Positions 26,915 to 35,876 of a stretch of 64,000 nucleotides of DNA are shown here, one piece after another. The first letter of the stretch is position 1; each line of letters begins with the position of its first letter. A program made the translations under genes and the position numbers. Under the pieces are notes generated by a model. It saw only the letters and a list, made by a program, of their open reading frames with translations, had not been told where the DNA came from and made no database searches. Origin of the DNA: Alcaligenes faecalis. Its GTDB lineage: Bacteria > Pseudomonadota > Gammaproteobacteria > Burkholderiales > Burkholderiaceae_B. Location: contig NZ_CP168006.1 in assembly GCF_041521385.1 (NCBI RefSeq), positions 3,218,184 through 3,282,183 of the forward strand, in the 5' to 3' direction.

Positions 26915-28450
26915 ATGGCACCGCTGCGTCCTTTACATTCCCGTTTTGCGGTTCGCGCACTTGCCGTGTGGGGCTTGTTAGTCGTGCTTGCCGCCTGTGC
27001 TTTGGCGGCTTGGCGATATCAATCCTTGATCAGCATCCTGGAGACCGAAAGTAATGTGCTTTACAGATTGGCCTCGCAACGGGCCGATCAGCATGATGCC
27101 CATCTGACGGCCTTGTCTGCGGTTGCCAACGCCACGGAGGATACGCGGCACACCTTGTTTCTTGAGGTGGCCGCGACAATCGCGCATTTTTACCCGCGTA
27201 TCGAGGATATACAACTGGTTCCGCTGGCGGTGGACAAAGAGCCAGTCGGGCTTGGCGTGTTGTCACCCGAGGTGGCCGCCTTGCTGCGTGAGTCGGTGTT
27301 GGCGTCGGCGGGACAAATGGTCCTGATGGCGGATCCACAACACCCCGGCTTTTATTTATTGGCCAAGCGAAGTCCGAATACCGCCGATGCGCGCTATGGT
27401 TTGATGCTGCGGATTGATGCCAGCAAATTGTTGGCCGAAGCCAACCATTTCTGGTCGACGCCGGGGGTGTTTTTGCGCTTGTCCCTGCCGGATGGCGATC
27501 GATTGGTGGATCTTCCCGTGTCAGACGCAGAGGTCCGGTTTTCCAAAGTGCTGGCCAGCCGCTCACAACCCTTGATGCTTGCGACGGGAATGGCGCTGGG
27601 GCCTGGGGATTTTTTCCCTTTGCTTGACACGACGTTGGTGTTGTTGTTGCTGAGTGCGGTTTATCTGGTGGCTTTGGCCGCCTGGCGTCAGCGTTGGCGT
27701 ACCCGCATGGCGCTTGAGCAGGCGCGATTAAGCGCCTTGGAGTCTCGCCTGGCACACGCATCGCGCGTCAATGCGTTGGGGGAGATGGCTAGCGGGCTGG
27801 CGCATGAATTGACACAGCCTTTGACCGCTATATTGGCGCAGGCGCAAGCGAGTCGACGGATTTTGGCTCAGGCAAGCAAGACGCCTTTGATGCCAGTGCT
27901 TGATGAAACGGTTGCACAAGCCAAGCGGGCATCAGCCATTTTGGAGCGGTTTCGCAACTGGTCGCGGCCACAGGCGCTGTGTGTCGTCCCGTTTGATATT
28001 CGCGACGCCCTGCTCAATGTGCGCGCTCTATTGGCATCACAGGCTGCCATAAGCCAGACAAGGCTGACGTTCGAGATGCCTCCTGATCCAGTCCTTGTCG
28101 AAGCGGATCCCGTTGAAATAGAACAGGTTGTTTTCAATCTTGTGCGTAACGGCCTGGATGCGGTTGCCCGTCAAGAGGCCGGCTACGTGACGGTAGGCCT
28201 TAAAAAAACTGAGGCACAACTGATTGTTGATGTCTGTGACAACGGCCCTGGCGTGTTGCCTGAGCTCAAGGACAGCTTGTTTACGCCTTTTACGACCAGT
28301 CGGCCTGATGGGACGGGACTTGGTTTGGCATTAAGCCAACGCTTGATAGAGCGTGCTCATGGTGAGGTGTTTCTACTCGATGGTGCGCCCGAGACGACGT
28401 TCCGGATTATTCTGCCGCTCAAGCGCGAACCTATGGAGTCTGCTGGGTGA
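26915..28450 (+). CDS. membrane sensor histidine kinase
   Basis: A 511-residue kinase. A first membrane segment (about residues 12-33), a periplasmic sensor of about 190 residues and a second segment (about 231-250) precede the DHp domain with MASGLAHELTQPLTAIL, whose His is phosphorylated; the ATPase domain shows NLVRNGLDAV (N box), DNGPGV (G1) and GTGLGLALSQ (G2). The H box is of the DctB/FixL type. The periplasmic region has no domain I can name. The response regulator gene overlaps its stop by one base. Its position, divergent from pobA-pch, suggests it senses a phenolic compound or the state of the periplasmic cresol oxidation system. Confidence 0.88.
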   Translation: MAPLRPLHSRFAVRALAVWGLLVVLAACALAAWRYQSLISILETESNVLYRLASQRADQHDAHLTALSAVANATEDTRHTLFLEVAATIAHFYPRIEDIQLVPLAVDKEPVGLGVLSPEVAALLRESVLASAGQMVLMADPQHPGFYLLAKRSPNTADARYGLMLRIDASKLLAEANHFWSTPGVFLRLSLPDGDRLVDLPVSDAEVRFSKVLASRSQPLMLATGMALGPGDFFPLLDTTLVLLLLSAVYLVALAAWRQRWRTRMALEQARLSALESRLAHASRVNALGEMASGLAHELTQPLTAILAQAQASRRILAQASKTPLMPVLDETVAQAKRASAILERFRNWSRPQALCVVPFDIRDALLNVRALLASQAAISQTRLTFEMPPDPVLVEADPVEIEQVVFNLVRNGLDAVARQEAGYVTVGLKKTEAQLIVDVCDNGPGVLPELKDSLFTPFTTSRPDGTGLGLALSQRLIERAHGEVFLLDGAPETTFRIILPLKREPMESAG

Positions 28451-29055
28451 TGTATCCCGTTTACTTGCTTGACGATGACGCGGCGGTACGTCGTGCCTTG
28501 AGTTTGCTTCTGTCTACCGTCGATATTCCTGTGATTGAGTTTAAGGATCCTCAGGCATTTCTGGCTCAGGTGTCCAGGCTTTCACCCGGTTGCCTGATTC
28601 TTGATATCCGTATGCCGGTCGTCTCGGGCTTGAAGTTGCAGGAGCAATTGCGCGATCGCGGTATTGATTGGCCGACGATTGTGATCTCCGGGCATGGCGA
28701 TATCGAAGCCTGTCGTCGTGCTTTCCGAAATGGTGCGGTGGATTTTTTGTCCAAACCGATTGACGAGCAGGATCTGATCGACGCCATACAAAAAGGACAG
28801 GACGTACTTGATCGCCATTTGCGGGAACAGGCACAGCAAGCGGAAACTCTGCACTTGTTGGCGTCGTTGACTCCGCGTGAGCGTCAGATACTGGAATTGG
28901 TGGCCCAAGGCTTTACGACCCGGCAGATTGCGGACGCTCTTGGTCTTTCACCTCGCACCGTTGATGCCCACCGTGTTTCTATTGGTGCCAAGTTGGGCAC
29001 GACATCCCAGGCGGAACTTACCCGTCTATGGCTTGAAAGCAACGGGACGAAGTGA
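28450..29055 (+). CDS. two-component response regulator, FixJ/NarL type
   Basis: A 201-residue regulator. The receiver domain (about residues 1-120) has the acidic pair DDD near the N-terminus, the phospho-acceptor Asp in LILDIRMPVVSG and the switch Lys in FLSKPID; the C-terminal LuxR helix-turn-helix shows LTPRERQILELVAQGFTTRQ. The ATG at 28450 overlaps the kinase stop codon (TGATG), so the pair is translationally coupled. Targets are probably pobA-pch and/or the DUF336 gene that follows. TodT/StyR-type aromatic regulators share this architecture, but I cannot show a close relation. Confidence 0.9.
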   Translation: MYPVYLLDDDAAVRRALSLLLSTVDIPVIEFKDPQAFLAQVSRLSPGCLILDIRMPVVSGLKLQEQLRDRGIDWPTIVISGHGDIEACRRAFRNGAVDFLSKPIDEQDLIDAIQKGQDVLDRHLREQAQQAETLHLLASLTPRERQILELVAQGFTTRQIADALGLSPRTVDAHRVSIGAKLGTTSQAELTRLWLESNGTK

Positions 29056-29173
29056 GAGTGAAAAAGACTCGCTCGGTATAACTACGTAGATGGGTGCGAG
29101 GACTACGAATATTTTCCAGATTTCGGGAGCAGTAAGCTGTGCTTGTTCGTTCTTAACCTGGAAAGGAAATCAC

Positions 29174-29662
29174 ATGATTCGTACATTGTCTGTCGCCGCC
29201 TTCTTGTTTGCGCCTATCGTGGCTTCTGCCGCAGTGTCCCTACCCAGTGCGCCTTACTTGCCGCTGGAATTGGCTGCCCAGGCCGCTCAGGTTGCGCTGA
29301 AAACGTGTGCCGCCCAAGGCCATAACGTCAGCGTGGCTGTGGTGGCACGTGATGGGGCTACCAAAGTGTTGCTTAAAGCCGATAACTCGGGCCCGCATAC
29401 TGTCAGCAGTGCGCAAGGCAAAGCCTTCACCTCGGCAGCCATGGGCCGTAGTACAGCAGGTCTGGCCGAATTTATTGCCAGCAAACCGGCCAATAACGGT
29501 TTGCGAGATATGGATGCGCGCATGGTTATTCAGGGAGGTGGGCTACCCATCAAGTTTGATCAGGCACTGGTGGCTGGTATTGGTGTAGGTGGTGCCCCCT
29601 CTGGGGATATTGATGCCACCTGCGCGGCCGAGGGCATCAAGGCGATTGGCGCTACTGAATAA
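29174..29662 (+). CDS. secreted DUF336 / HbpS-GlcG-like haem-binding-type protein
   Basis: A 162-residue protein with a clear Sec signal (MIRTLSVAAFLFAPIVASAA) and a complete DUF336 domain: LELAAQAAQVALKTCAAQG, VSVAVVARDG, SAQGKAFTSAAMGRST and a GGGLPIKFDQALVAGIGVGGAPSG ending. In Streptomyces the DUF336 protein HbpS is an extracellular partner of the SenS kinase; GlcG of enteric glc operons is the cytoplasmic relative. Here it follows a kinase/regulator pair by 118 bases. The ATG at 29174 has AAAGGAAA upstream. A periplasmic accessory sensor is a plausible role, not proven. Confidence 0.85.
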   Translation: MIRTLSVAAFLFAPIVASAAVSLPSAPYLPLELAAQAAQVALKTCAAQGHNVSVAVVARDGATKVLLKADNSGPHTVSSAQGKAFTSAAMGRSTAGLAEFIASKPANNGLRDMDARMVIQGGGLPIKFDQALVAGIGVGGAPSGDIDATCAAEGIKAIGATE

Positions 29663-29756
29663 GCTGTTCAGGCGAGTACCCGTGTCTTTAAGGTGTTTTT
29701 GACATCGTCAAAGAGATCCGGCTGCGGGTACACTTTTTTTCTTCCCAAGTCCAAGT

Positions 29757-29785
29757 GCCGCTCCCCCCTCTAAGGGGGCGAACGG
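29757..29785. repeat. GC-rich intergenic repeat core, copy B
   Basis: CCGCTCCCCCCTCTAAGGGGGCG resembles the CGCTCCCCCTAAGGGGGAG palindrome of the copy near 11270. Only the core is shared. The surrounding gap 29663-29943 shows no gene. Confidence 0.4.
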
Positions 29786-29943
29786 CAAAATGCGTGTTCT
29801 TTCAGAAGGTGTTGTTTCAGAAGTAAGCGTGCTGTTTTTGCCCCATAAAGGGAGAATCAAAAACGGTGTAGGCTTCCGGCTTAAGGAGGTCAAACCATTG
29901 ATTTTATTAATTGTTTTTTGGGTTTCAATGGTTGTAGATTAGC

Positions 29944-30019
29944 TGGTGCCGATGAAAGGAATTGAACCCTCGACCTTCTCATTACGAATGAGCTGCTCTA
30001 CCGACTGAGCTACATCGGC
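29944..30019 (-). tRNA. tRNA-Thr (anticodon CGT)
   Basis: A 76-base cloverleaf read on the minus strand: acceptor GCCGATG pairs with CATCGGC, D-arm TAGCTCAGTCGGTAGAGCA, anticodon loop TTCGTAA, T-loop GGTTCAATTCC, and an encoded CCA end. CGT decodes the threonine codon ACG. Confidence 0.96.
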
Positions 30020-30127
30020 TAACCTAAGACAATAAGTATATCCTGTTTTTTTCGGGTTTGTAAATTCTTCGCTCGCATTGAGGGCTTGGCATGCTATGTT
30101 GAGCGTTTTCAGCCTGTTAAGGGGACG

Positions 30128-30514
30128 ATGATGCTGGGGATCAAGATCAGTTTGGTGGTAGCGGCTTTCTTGCCTTGGTTGGCAGCGATTTGTGCTAAAG
30201 CCGGTGCGGCGGGTTTTACGAATCATGAGCCTCGTCCGTGGCTGGCCAGTTTATCAGGCTGGCGTTCTCGGGCTAATGCGGCGCAGGCCAATGCCTTTGA
30301 AGCTCTGCCATTCTTTTATGCGGCGGTGTTGCTGGCCTTGTGGTCGGGGGCGGATGCCTTGCGCGTGCAAAACCTGATGATTGCCTGGATTGCGCTGCGC
30401 GTGTTGTATTTGTTGATGTACATAATGGACAAAGCCAGCTTGCGTTCGCTGGTGTGGTTCCTGGCTGTGGCGGTCAATATCTGGATTTTGTTTTTGCCGG
30501 TGGTCGTGGTGTAA
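30128..30514 (+). CDS. MAPEG family membrane protein
   Basis: A 128-residue integral membrane protein with four hydrophobic segments. RANAAQANAFEALPFFYAAV is the signature region of the MAPEG superfamily (microsomal glutathione transferase-like). Bacterial members of this short class have no firmly assigned substrate. Two adjacent ATG codons (30128, 30131) follow TTAAGGGGACG; an in-frame start 14 codons upstream lacks a ribosome site. A strong terminator follows. Confidence 0.83.
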   Translation: MMLGIKISLVVAAFLPWLAAICAKAGAAGFTNHEPRPWLASLSGWRSRANAAQANAFEALPFFYAAVLLALWSGADALRVQNLMIAWIALRVLYLLMYIMDKASLRSLVWFLAVAVNIWILFLPVVVV

Positions 30515-30534
30515 ATCTGCTGCCCTACGTAAAG

Positions 30535-30575
30535 GGGCTGGTTCCACCTGAGAAGGTGGAACCAGCCCTTTTTTG
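30535..30575 (+). terminator. Rho-independent terminator after MAPEG gene
   Basis: GGGCTGGTTCCACCT and AGGTGGAACCAGCCC form a perfect 15-base stem around a GAGA loop, followed by TTTTTT. It lies 20 bases after the stop codon. On the minus strand, reading from the converging gene, the tail is only CTTTA, so it is mainly a plus-strand terminator. Confidence 0.93.
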
Positions 30576-30650
30576 TGTGTCCAGATATCACGCCCTATCA
30601 CTTGATCAACAGGCTGGACCAGCGTATGCCTTGAACGGCGTGCCTGGAAG

Positions 30651-31739
30651 TTAGTTGCTGTGATTATCCTGTTCTTCAGCTTCAACGCGGGCGCTGATAG
30701 CCGAGGGGAACAGATCCCAGCAGGCAATGAACATGGCGGCGATCAACGGGCCAATCACAAAGCCGTTCAGGCCGAAAATCGACAAACCGCCCAGGGTGGA
30801 GATCAGGATCACGTAGTCTGGGATCTTGGTGTCTTTACCCACCAATAAGGGGCGCAGCAGGTTATCGACCAGGCCAATGACCAATATACCGAAGGCCGTC
30901 AGGATAATGCCGGGGACGTAGTGGCCCGAGACAAAGAAATAGATGGCAACGGGAGCCCAGATCAGCGAGGCACCCACAGCGGGCAACAAGGACAGGACGG
31001 CCATCAGCACCCCCCAGAACAAGGCGCCCTGAATGCCCAGGAACCAGAACATGATCCCGCCCAGCGCACCTTGAGTGGCCGCCACGGCAATATTGCCTTT
31101 GACGGTGGCACGCACCACGGTGGTGAATTTACGAAACAGGTGGGTTTTCTGGTTCTCGCTCAAGGGAATCAGTTGGCGGTAGTGACGGCCCAGTTCCACG
31201 CCATCACGCAGCAGGAAGAACAACATGTACAGCATGATGCCCAGGCTGACCAGGAACTGGAAGGTGTTCTGGCCTACGTTCAGGGCTTGTTTGGTCAGGA
31301 ACTGGCCACCTTGTACGGCAAACTGGGAAAACTTCTCTTGCAGGGAGGCGGTGTCATGCAGGCCGAAACGGGCGGCAAAGTCATGCACGCTTGGGGGCAG
31401 GGCATTGAGGATCTTCTGCAAATATGCACCGGGGTTCAACTGGCCGCTATTCATCAACTCGTACAGAGAGGCGATTTGTTGAACCAATGACATGGAGATC
31501 AGGATGACCGGAATAATGACGATCAACACAATGACCAGCAAACTGATCAGGGCAGACAGTGAACGCCGGCCTTTTGTTTTGGCCAGCAGCTTGCGTTGCA
31601 AAGGCGTAAACAAAATGGCCAGAACGGCACCCCAGAAGATGGCGCCGTAAAAGGGAAGAAGTATCCAGATAAAGGCAGCGGAGACAGCGGCCAGTAAAAG
31701 CAAAAAAGTACGAAATTGTAAATTTGGCCGGGTGGACAT
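30651..31739 (-). CDS. AI-2E family transporter (PerM/YdiK-like permease)
   Basis: A 362-residue polytopic membrane protein with about seven to eight hydrophobic segments. The GAVLAILFTPLQRKLL, VGASLIWAPVAIYFF and FGLNGFVIGPLIAAMF segments are typical of the PerM/AI-2E exporter family (PF01594). Members export AI-2 or act as Na+/H+ antiporters; the substrate here is unknown. It has an isolated position between the MAPEG gene (converging) and the Na/Pi gene. Confidence 0.85.
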   Translation of the reverse strand: MSTRPNLQFRTFLLLLAAVSAAFIWILLPFYGAIFWGAVLAILFTPLQRKLLAKTKGRRSLSALISLLVIVLIVIIPVILISMSLVQQIASLYELMNSGQLNPGAYLQKILNALPPSVHDFAARFGLHDTASLQEKFSQFAVQGGQFLTKQALNVGQNTFQFLVSLGIMLYMLFFLLRDGVELGRHYRQLIPLSENQKTHLFRKFTTVVRATVKGNIAVAATQGALGGIMFWFLGIQGALFWGVLMAVLSLLPAVGASLIWAPVAIYFFVSGHYVPGIILTAFGILVIGLVDNLLRPLLVGKDTKIPDYVILISTLGGLSIFGLNGFVIGPLIAAMFIACWDLFPSAISARVEAEEQDNHSN

Positions 31740-31958
31740 GGAGTTTTTCCATTAGCGTGAATTTGAGCCGATTGTAAGGGGGAATCCTGACGGTTGGCGT
31801 GAATCTTGGTATCTGTTTGCAGGGTTTTCGTCAGCCTTGAAACAAAGGCTCTTTCATATCAGAAGGGCTGCAACGGCTGCTTTAGGTGCGAAGCATCAGG
31901 TGGAGCATGTCTGCTTGCGGGCAGCGGCGTGGCCTTGGTGGAACCGGGGCTTTCTGGC

Positions 31959-33536
31959 TTACCGCTCCGTTTGACGGGCCAGGTTCAAGTAATAGCTGCT
32001 GCGCCAGACGTGTTGGCTGCTGCGTTCAAACCAGCGCAGGGTGTCCGTGATACGTAGGGTGCGAGAGGCGTCGTCATGGCCTTGTGGGGCGGTCAGAAGC
32101 TGAACGCGAGTGGCGCTCAAGCGTTCTGTCAGGGTATGGGCTTTGGCTTGTATTTGCTCGAGCCAATCGGCAGGGGCTTGTCCGTGCAGGCTTTCCTGGG
32201 CCAGGGTATTGAGTTCGGTGGCCAAGGTTTGGGCCTGTTGGTAACGACTGTCCTGCAGATCGGTGTCAGGAGGATTGTGCAGGCGGCTGCGTAGGCGATG
32301 CATGTGATCAATGGTGTGCAAGAGCGCGCTGATGCGGGAGGCAACGGCAGGATCATCGGCTGCGCTGGGGATGCGCAGTACAAATTCGTAGGCTTGATCC
32401 AGCACGCTTTCGATTTGTTGTAAGTCGGCGGTAGCGGTGTCGGGACGGCTCATGTTCAGGTTGTGCTGATACAGATTCAGGAGGCGCTGCGCCAGCTCCT
32501 CCAGGGTGCGTTGTGCGGTTTCCAGGGCCAGGGCCGGCACTTGCAGCAAGCTGTCGTCCAGGTGGTGTTGGGGGCGGGCAGCGCGATCTGGCACCAGACG
32601 TTGTACCCAACGGGCAAACTGCTGGGTAAAGGGCAGGCACAAGGCAGCACCCAGGCCGATGAACAAGCTGTGGAATGCGGCCAAGCCCAGTGCGCCGGGT
32701 GGAATGTTGATATAGGAGCCGGTGGCGTACATGGCTTTCAGAAACACAGGAAGGATCAGTAGCCCCAAGAGACCGGCAAGGACGTTGAACAGGATGTAGG
32801 CGATGGCCGTGCGCTTGGCGTAGATAGTGCCACCGATGGCGACCAGGATGCCGGTCAGGGTGGTACCGATGGAGGCACCCACGACAACGGCGGCGGCCTG
32901 ATCAAAGCTGACAGCTCCGGCATCCAGGGCGGTCAAGGTCATGGCAATGGCAGCCGTTGACGATTGCAGCACGGCGGTCAGGGCCAGGCCGGTCAACATG
33001 ATCAGAAAATGAGCGCCGTAGCCTTCCGTAGGCAGATGAGCCAGGCTGAAACTGGCTGCCAGTCCTTGCATGCCGTCTTGCAACATGCTCAGTCCCAGAA
33101 ACAGGGTGCCAAAACCTGCCAGCGCACGGCCAAGTTCTTTGTAGCGACCGGGGGCCAGCAGTTTGAGCAGAGCACCCAAACCAAGGAGTGGCAGGGTATA
33201 AAACCCCAGGTCTACTTTTAGCCCCAGGCCGGAGACGATCCAGCCGGTCGCTGTATTACCCAGGCTGGCACCGATGACCACACCAATGGCTTGTGTAAAC
33301 GAAATCAGTCCCGCACTGACAAAGCCGATCAGCGTGACGGTCGTGGCGGTAGAGGATTGGGCCAGGGCCGTAATCAGTGCGCCTGAAGCAAAGGCCTTGA
33401 TCGGTCTGCCGGTAAAGGCCAGCAGAATCTGCTTGAGAGAGCCGCCTGCAAACGCCACCAGTCCTTCGGACAGCAGCATCATGCCAATCAGGAAAAGACC
33501 AAGTCCCCCTAAAAAGGGGAAGAGAGTATCAAGCAT
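31959..33536 (-). CDS. Na/Pi cotransporter family protein with PhoU-like tail
   Basis: A 525-residue protein. Two inverted PF02690 repeats each contain a QSSTA motif (AQSSTATTVTLIGFVS near residue 60 and LQSSTAAIAMTLTALDAG near 190), the hallmark of type II sodium-phosphate cotransporters. The last roughly 190 residues are hydrophilic and helical, as in the PhoU-like tails of bacterial NptA/YjbB proteins. It probably moves phosphate across the inner membrane, possibly as an exporter. No pho genes are adjacent. Confidence 0.87.
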   Translation of the reverse strand: MLDTLFPFLGGLGLFLIGMMLLSEGLVAFAGGSLKQILLAFTGRPIKAFASGALITALAQSSTATTVTLIGFVSAGLISFTQAIGVVIGASLGNTATGWIVSGLGLKVDLGFYTLPLLGLGALLKLLAPGRYKELGRALAGFGTLFLGLSMLQDGMQGLAASFSLAHLPTEGYGAHFLIMLTGLALTAVLQSSTAAIAMTLTALDAGAVSFDQAAAVVVGASIGTTLTGILVAIGGTIYAKRTAIAYILFNVLAGLLGLLILPVFLKAMYATGSYINIPPGALGLAAFHSLFIGLGAALCLPFTQQFARWVQRLVPDRAARPQHHLDDSLLQVPALALETAQRTLEELAQRLLNLYQHNLNMSRPDTATADLQQIESVLDQAYEFVLRIPSAADDPAVASRISALLHTIDHMHRLRSRLHNPPDTDLQDSRYQQAQTLATELNTLAQESLHGQAPADWLEQIQAKAHTLTERLSATRVQLLTAPQGHDDASRTLRITDTLRWFERSSQHVWRSSYYLNLARQTER

Positions 33537-33815
33537 ATAAAGGCGCGAACAGCGAAATAATCGGCAGGTCTGAACAAGAACTGCTGGGGCTGACAGTGGA
33601 ATGGTGCATTATCGCTAGTTCTCGCGTGTCCAGGACTCATTTATTTGTGCGCTTCACGAGAAACCTTACCGTGAGGGATTTGTAAAGGTACCGACATGCA
33701 CTACGATCGCAGTCGCTTGCAGTGATCAGCACAACTGTATCTGATGTGTCGCCGTGATCTCGCTGTCCAGGCTTCTTGGGGGCTCAAGCGGCTTTTTCAG
33801 GGCGGTGGACGTAGA

Positions 33816-33845
33816 AAAGCCCAGCTACTTGCGTAGCTGGGCTTT
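33816..33845 (-). terminator. terminator of first tRNA-Asn
   Basis: AAAGCCCAGCTAC-TTGC-GTAGCTGGGCTTT is a perfect 13-base stem. It lies eight bases beyond the 3' end of the minus-strand tRNA-Asn and reads into TTTTCT on that strand. The gap 33537-33815 otherwise shows nothing recognisable. Confidence 0.85.
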
Positions 33846-33853
33846 GATATTTT

Positions 33854-33929
33854 TGGCTCCCCGACCAGGGCTCGAACCTGGGACCTGCGGATTAACAGTC
33901 CGTCGCTCTACCGACTGAGCTATCGGGGA
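33854..33929 (-). tRNA. tRNA-Asn (anticodon GTT), copy 1
   Basis: A 76-base cloverleaf on the minus strand: acceptor TCCCCGA/TCGGGGA, D-arm TAGCTCAGTCGGTAGAGCG, anticodon loop CTGTTAA, T-arm CCAGGTTCGAGCCCTGG, encoded CCA. It is identical to the copy at 35877-35952. Confidence 0.97.
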
Positions 33930-34231
33930 CCAGCAAAGAAAAAAATTATAGAGTAAGACTATCGGAATCGTCAAGAGGTATTTTATAAGAAATGTATTTT
34001 CATAGGCGAAAAACTGGATGTGGATTTGGCAATAGGCGTAAATCCTGATTTTTTCCCTGGGAACATACCGTCTGGTCAAGAAGGTTTGCCGTCCTGGTTT
34101 GTAGCAAATGGTTGCAGGCCGGTTGTTTATTGGCTCTACGTCCGTTTTGCCTGTTTTTTGCTGAATTCTCTATGGGTGAAAAACTAGGGAAAATGCGTAT
34201 GAAACCCAGAAAATACGCTGCCTCCAGTTTG

Positions 34232-34260
34232 TTGACATCAATATTGTTTATGTCTGAAAT
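34232..34260 (+). promoter_or_regulatory. putative sigma-70 promoter of the porin gene
   Basis: TTGACA (34232-34237), a 17-base spacer and TGAAAT (34255-34260) form a good -35 and a weak -10 box. It lies about 210 bases upstream of the porin start, giving a long leader. A tandem 15-base repeat starts at its -10 box. The rest of 33930-34472 shows no gene. Confidence 0.45.
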
Positions 34261-34304
34261 ATAAATGCTTGCAGTATATGTGCTTCAACTATAAATGCCC
34301 TTTC
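34260..34304 (+). repeat. three tandem 15-bp repeats in the porin leader
   Basis: TATAAATGCTTGCAG, TATATGTGCTTCAAC and TATAAATGCCCTTTC start at 34260, 34275 and 34290, exactly 15 bases apart; a degenerate fourth unit (8 of 15 bases) precedes them at 34245. The array overlaps the presumed porin promoter. An array of sites for a regulator is the simplest reading. Confidence 0.55.
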
Positions 34305-34472
34305 TTTCCATTTCAGGGCTGATCTGTTGAGCCGCTTTGCTTCAAGAAACAGGAGGGGTGCGGGAACTTGATGCGGGGAAATCAACTTTTCAGGCACAGG
34401 GGCCCAGCACTGGATCAAGAGCCGGACAAAACAAGAAATCCGGCATTCAGACGTTTACAGAGAACAGAGAAC

Positions 34473-35615
34473 ATGAAAAAAACTATCTTGGCAGCCTTGT
34501 TGATGCCTGTGTTGGCGGCTCCCGCCTATGCTGCATCGAACGTGACTTTGTACGGTGTGGTGGATACTGGCCTGGGGTATGAGCGGTGGAAAGGGAGCGA
34601 CCTGAATGGCGGCGAAGTCAAACAAAGCCGTTTTGGTCTGTATGACCAGGGTTGGATGGGGAATCGCTGGGGTCTGAAGGGCAGCGAGGATTTGGGTGGC
34701 GGCCTGAAAGCCAACTTTGTGCTGGAAAGCGGCTTTGACTTGAGCACTGGCAATATGCGTCAAGGCCGCTTGTTTGGACGTCAAGCGACGATTGGCTTGA
34801 GTGGGGATTCCTGGGGGCGTGTGGATCTGGGCCGTCAAACCACCGTCACTTCCTTGTACGTTGCCGGTGTGGCCAGTCCCTTTGGTGGTAACGGCTACCA
34901 GTATGGTGTCGGTGCCGCATTTAACGCCGCCAATACGGTTCGTTATGACAATATGCTTGCCTACCAAAGTCCCGAGTTCTCCGGCTTCCAGTTCGGCGCT
35001 GGCTATTCGTTCAATACCAATGGTACTCAAAAGTGGGATCGCAGCGGTTTAACGGGCAATGCCATCAACAGCGACGAGGCGAATGTCAAAGCCTTTAGCG
35101 TCGCCATGCGCTATAGCGATGGTCCGTTGAAGGCGGCCTTGAGTTTTGATCAGGCCCGTTATGGTTCGGCCCGTGAGCAAGGCGGCAATCTGGTTGCGGC
35201 TGATAGTGGCACTGTCAGCGCCTGGAGCCTGGCGGCCAGCTACCAATTCAGCTTTGCCACGGTGCATGCTGCCTTTGGTCAAAGCCGTAATGGTTATATC
35301 GGTGGCTCGCTGCAAACTGAACAGTTTGGTCCCGGCCTGCATAAAGACCTGAAGGTCAACTCCTACGCGCTGGGTGTGACCGTACCGACCGGCAAGGCTG
35401 GTTCGGTTTTGGCTTCCTGGACGATGGCTGATCCACGTTCCACGCCGCGCAGTACCGATGATGCCAAGACTCAGCATGTGTTCAGTGCAGGCTACTTGTA
35501 CAACCTGTCCAAGCGCACCAATCTGTACGCCATTGGCTCTTATGCACGCAACATCGGCTACTACAACGACTTGAAGAGCACAGTTGCCACGGTGGGTATG
35601 ACGCACCGTTTCTGA
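34473..35615 (+). CDS. outer-membrane porin, Gram-negative general (OmpC/Bordetella) type
   Basis: A 380-residue porin. A signal peptide (MKKTILAALLMPVLAAPAYA) precedes SNVTLYGVVDTGLGYE, the usual first beta-strand of betaproteobacterial porins; GLKGSEDLGGGLKANFVLESG follows, and the C-terminus ends in ATVGMTHRF with the terminal Phe needed for outer-membrane assembly. It forms a trimeric 16-strand channel for small solutes. An in-frame extension upstream to 34368 is rejected because the signal peptide starts at 34473. It lies alone between two identical tRNA-Asn genes, with its own terminator. Confidence 0.94.
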   Translation: MKKTILAALLMPVLAAPAYAASNVTLYGVVDTGLGYERWKGSDLNGGEVKQSRFGLYDQGWMGNRWGLKGSEDLGGGLKANFVLESGFDLSTGNMRQGRLFGRQATIGLSGDSWGRVDLGRQTTVTSLYVAGVASPFGGNGYQYGVGAAFNAANTVRYDNMLAYQSPEFSGFQFGAGYSFNTNGTQKWDRSGLTGNAINSDEANVKAFSVAMRYSDGPLKAALSFDQARYGSAREQGGNLVAADSGTVSAWSLAASYQFSFATVHAAFGQSRNGYIGGSLQTEQFGPGLHKDLKVNSYALGVTVPTGKAGSVLASWTMADPRSTPRSTDDAKTQHVFSAGYLYNLSKRTNLYAIGSYARNIGYYNDLKSTVATVGMTHRF

Positions 35616-35709
35616 TCTTTCTGACTGATTCTGCCAGTCCTGGGGCGACGTAGTGCGTTAGCAGCGGCGGCATCGTTCCGGGCAGGAGCTAGGTCAGGGG
35701 AAAAGAGCC

Positions 35710-35751
35710 ACAGCGGGGCTGCACTAACATGTGGTCCCGCTGTCTTTTTTT
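35710..35751 (+). terminator. terminator of the porin gene
   Basis: ACAGCGGG (35710-35717) pairs perfectly with CCCGCTGT (35736-35743), with a secondary CAC/GTG pairing inside the loop, followed by C and seven T residues. It lies 95 bases after the porin stop. Confidence 0.78.
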
Positions 35752-35824
35752 GGCTAAGGGGTTTTGTTTGTCCAAATGTTAATGGCGCCGTTTGTGCGTG
35801 GAGGGGAGATGCGTTTTGCACGGA

Positions 35825-35863
35825 CAAAAAAAATCAGCCCAAAGCATATGCCATGGGCTGATT
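35825..35863 (-). terminator. terminator of second tRNA-Asn
   Basis: AATCAGCCCA (35832-35841) and TGGGCTGATT (35854-35863) form a 10-base perfect stem. Read on the minus strand it is followed by a run of eight T residues, 13 bases beyond the tRNA. Confidence 0.85.
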
Positions 35864-35876
35864 TCAACGGTTTTCT

